Positions 31,244-32,520 of a DNA stretch of 32,520 bases are shown in pieces. Positions within the stretch are counted from its first letter, which is position 1, and every line of letters starts with the position of its first letter. Under the pieces are notes generated by a model, which ran no database searches, was not told the origin of the DNA, and saw nothing but the letters and a program-made list of their open reading frames with translations. Both the position numbers and the translations under genes were made by a program. The stretch is from Neisseriaceae bacterium ESL0693 (GTDB lineage: Bacteria > Pseudomonadota > Gammaproteobacteria > Burkholderiales > Neisseriaceae). The stretch is taken from assembly GCA_029433475.1 (NCBI GenBank), contig JAQTIE010000014.1, positions 1 through 32,520 on the forward strand, in the 5' to 3' direction.

Positions 31244-31968
31244 TAGAGCACCACCACGTTTTCAAGTTGTTGGAAAATCTGAGATTTGACGATTTTAAGC
31301 CGTTGCCGTGTCATGATAGTAAGGGTTGAGTCTGCAAGAGCCTCATCGAATGTCTGACGGCCATGTAGCATTTCTGAAAAGTCACGGCCATATGTTTCTT
31401 CTTTGAGGGTTGGAATTTGTATGATAGCTGCTACCCTTGCTTTGTTATCTGTATATGCCTTCATATCCTCGAAGCTCTTATTTCCATGTTCGATTGGTCC
31501 CCAATATGGGTTTAACCAGACCATAAATACGCATTCAGCTGGGAACTGTTTTGCCAGTGTGTTAAAGCCATTCAGGGTATCTAGAAAAGCCTGTCCACCA
31601 GTGATAACGGAATGTACAATCAGCTCGTGTCCCATTTCTTGGATCAATGCCGGTACTTGATTGCCAATCAAGTAGCTTGACAATGGTACGAACGAGCTAG
31701 ACCCGTTGTCGATAATAACGTCGTTTTTGGTCGAAGCGATTAATTCTACAAGAGTATCGAAATTTCTAGTATTGATTTCATCGTCATCAAGGATGTCTAA
31801 ACGTTGCACGTTCAGTACTTGATAACTCTCAAAGGTACTATTAACTGGATCGGTATCTATGCAAAGAGGCTTCTGCCCCTTGCTTATTTTGTACTGTGCA
31901 ATCATAGCTGCGATCATCGACTTGCCAACACCGCCTTTGCCTTGCAGAATAATGTGAATTTTTGCCAT
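31243..31968 (-). CDS. traL: TraL, ParA/MinD-like ATPase
   Basis: This 241-residue protein equals RP4 TraL in length. It starts AKIHIILQGKGGVGKSMIAAMIA, with Walker A KGGVGKS at residues 11-17, and PLCIDTDPVNSTFESY as the switch region. It is the ATPase of the leftward traK-traL-traM operon. Its exact role is unsettled; related ATPases with a small partner position plasmids or the transfer complex. It should not be confused with IncC, the true ParA of this plasmid. It overlaps traK and traM by one base each. Confidence 0.9.
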   Translation of the reverse strand: MAKIHIILQGKGGVGKSMIAAMIAQYKISKGQKPLCIDTDPVNSTFESYQVLNVQRLDILDDDEINTRNFDTLVELIASTKNDVIIDNGSSSFVPLSSYLIGNQVPALIQEMGHELIVHSVITGGQAFLDTLNGFNTLAKQFPAECVFMVWLNPYWGPIEHGNKSFEDMKAYTDNKARVAAIIQIPTLKEETYGRDFSEMLHGRQTFDEALADSTLTIMTRQRLKIVKSQIFQQLENVVVL

Positions 31969-32360
31969 TACAGTAAATCCTCTTTGTTTGGCTTTGGATT
32001 GAAGTTGAAGCTACCGATGGATTGCGATGCCTCTATCTTGGATTTTGGTTGTATGTCAGTTTTTGCCTTATCTTTTGGTGCTACTTTGTCAACCTTCACT
32101 TGTTCTGTAAGTGGTTTGACGGGTAATATTTTTTTCTCTCGGATGAATCGGTTTACATAACCGATGAATGCGTCATAACCGAACTCTATCTTTCCTTCAT
32201 CGTGCAGTGTGTTCCAGATAACCTTAACAGGCCAACCATCTTCTAAAGCTCTTCTCACGTCATCCCTAATAGCCAAAAAGGATATACGGTTTTTCCCTAT
32301 TCTACTTGGTTGTTTGGTACTAACCCTTTGGGCAATACGTTCTGAAAGGCTTTTGGCCAT
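31968..32360 (-). CDS. traK: TraK, oriT-binding protein
   Basis: This 130-residue protein resembles RP4 TraK (134). A basic N-terminal DNA-binding part (ISFLAIRDDVRRALEDGWPVKVIWNTLHDEGKIEFGYDAFIGYV, about 27-70) is followed by a Lys/Pro-rich linker and the conserved tail FNPKPNKEDLL. In RP4 TraK binds the bent DNA beside nic and wraps it, helping expose the nick site. It is the first gene leftward from oriT. The AT-rich leader holds GAAGGA about 14 bases before the ATG. Confidence 0.92.
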   Translation of the reverse strand: MAKSLSERIAQRVSTKQPSRIGKNRISFLAIRDDVRRALEDGWPVKVIWNTLHDEGKIEFGYDAFIGYVNRFIREKKILPVKPLTEQVKVDKVAPKDKAKTDIQPKSKIEASQSIGSFNFNPKPNKEDLL

Positions 32361-32443
32361 AATGGTTTTTCATCCTTCAATTTGATTTTATTGATTTTAG
32401 ATCAATAGTCATGATTTTTTTCTAATTTCGCTATATCGTTGAT

Positions 32444-32520
32444 GCAATCGTATCGGTTTTGAGGCAAAATTGCTAGTAAATCGGAAGTTAATCTGGTTTT
32501 ATTCATGGTGTTATCGTTGC
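32444..32520. repeat. Terminal overlap, right copy (circular closure)
   Basis: This is the second copy of the 77 bases at 1-77, identical at every position. Joining the two removes it and leaves a circle of 32,443 bases in which traK and traJ flank one oriT. See the left copy for the reasoning. Confidence 0.95.

Noticed and set aside
31243-31968. A second ParA-type partition system
   Set aside because: The ATPase lies between traK and traM and has RP4 TraL's length, so it is TraL; the partition pair is IncC/KorB.

Overview
The window is one complete circular plasmid. Its last 77 bases (32444-32520) repeat its first 77 exactly, so the unique molecule is 32,443 bp. The backbone is that of an IncP-1 (RP4/RK2/R751-like) self-transmissible, broad-host-range plasmid. 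TrfA, KorA, TrbC, TraI and TraJ read almost residue for residue like recalled RP4 proteins, but the DNA is AT-rich by eye. That suggests a divergent, low-GC IncP-1 lineage in a low-GC proteobacterium. The host and IncP-1 subgroup cannot be fixed from sequence alone. No antibiotic, metal or catabolic cargo, IS element, tRNA, rRNA or CRISPR array was seen.

Layout. (1) 1-10828 plus 30800-32443 (wrapping): the Tra1-type DNA-processing region. oriT sits at about 1-228. traJ-traI(traH)-traG-traF-traE-(traD position)-traC run rightward, and traK-traL-traM run leftward from the other side of oriT. traH is encoded inside traI in another frame. A strong terminator follows traC. (2) 10885-11650: a lone serine resolvase with a repeat-rich, res-like leader. 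(3) 11688-24326, leftward: the Tra2-type mating-pair-formation operon, read as trbA, trbB, C, D, E, F, G, H, I, J, K, L, M, N, then an OB-fold lipoprotein. (4) 24361-26235: the replication module, with a KorA/KorB-controlled promoter, ssb, trfA and an iteron origin (three plus five direct iterons, DnaA boxes, an AT-rich region with 11-bp phased repeats). (5) 26236-26629: a non-coding GC-rich hairpin stretch with one inverted iteron. (6) 26630-27225: a MazF/PemK-type toxin-antitoxin pair. (7) 27296-30786: the central control region korC, kleE-like, korA, incC, korB, kfrB.

The parts form one circuit. KorA, KorB and KorC have recognisable operators at the trfA/trbA, trbB, korC, kleE, korA and traI promoters. 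KorB/IncC also serve as the partition pair. TrbA, which shares KorA's C-terminal domain, controls the trb genes. TraF and TrbC keep every feature needed for a cyclic pilin. The least ordinary items are the large TraC protein with two zincin motifs and two DUF5710-like repeats ahead of its primase domain, the toxin-antitoxin and solo-resolvase stability genes, intragenic KorB operators in traF and trbJ, and the nested traH gene.
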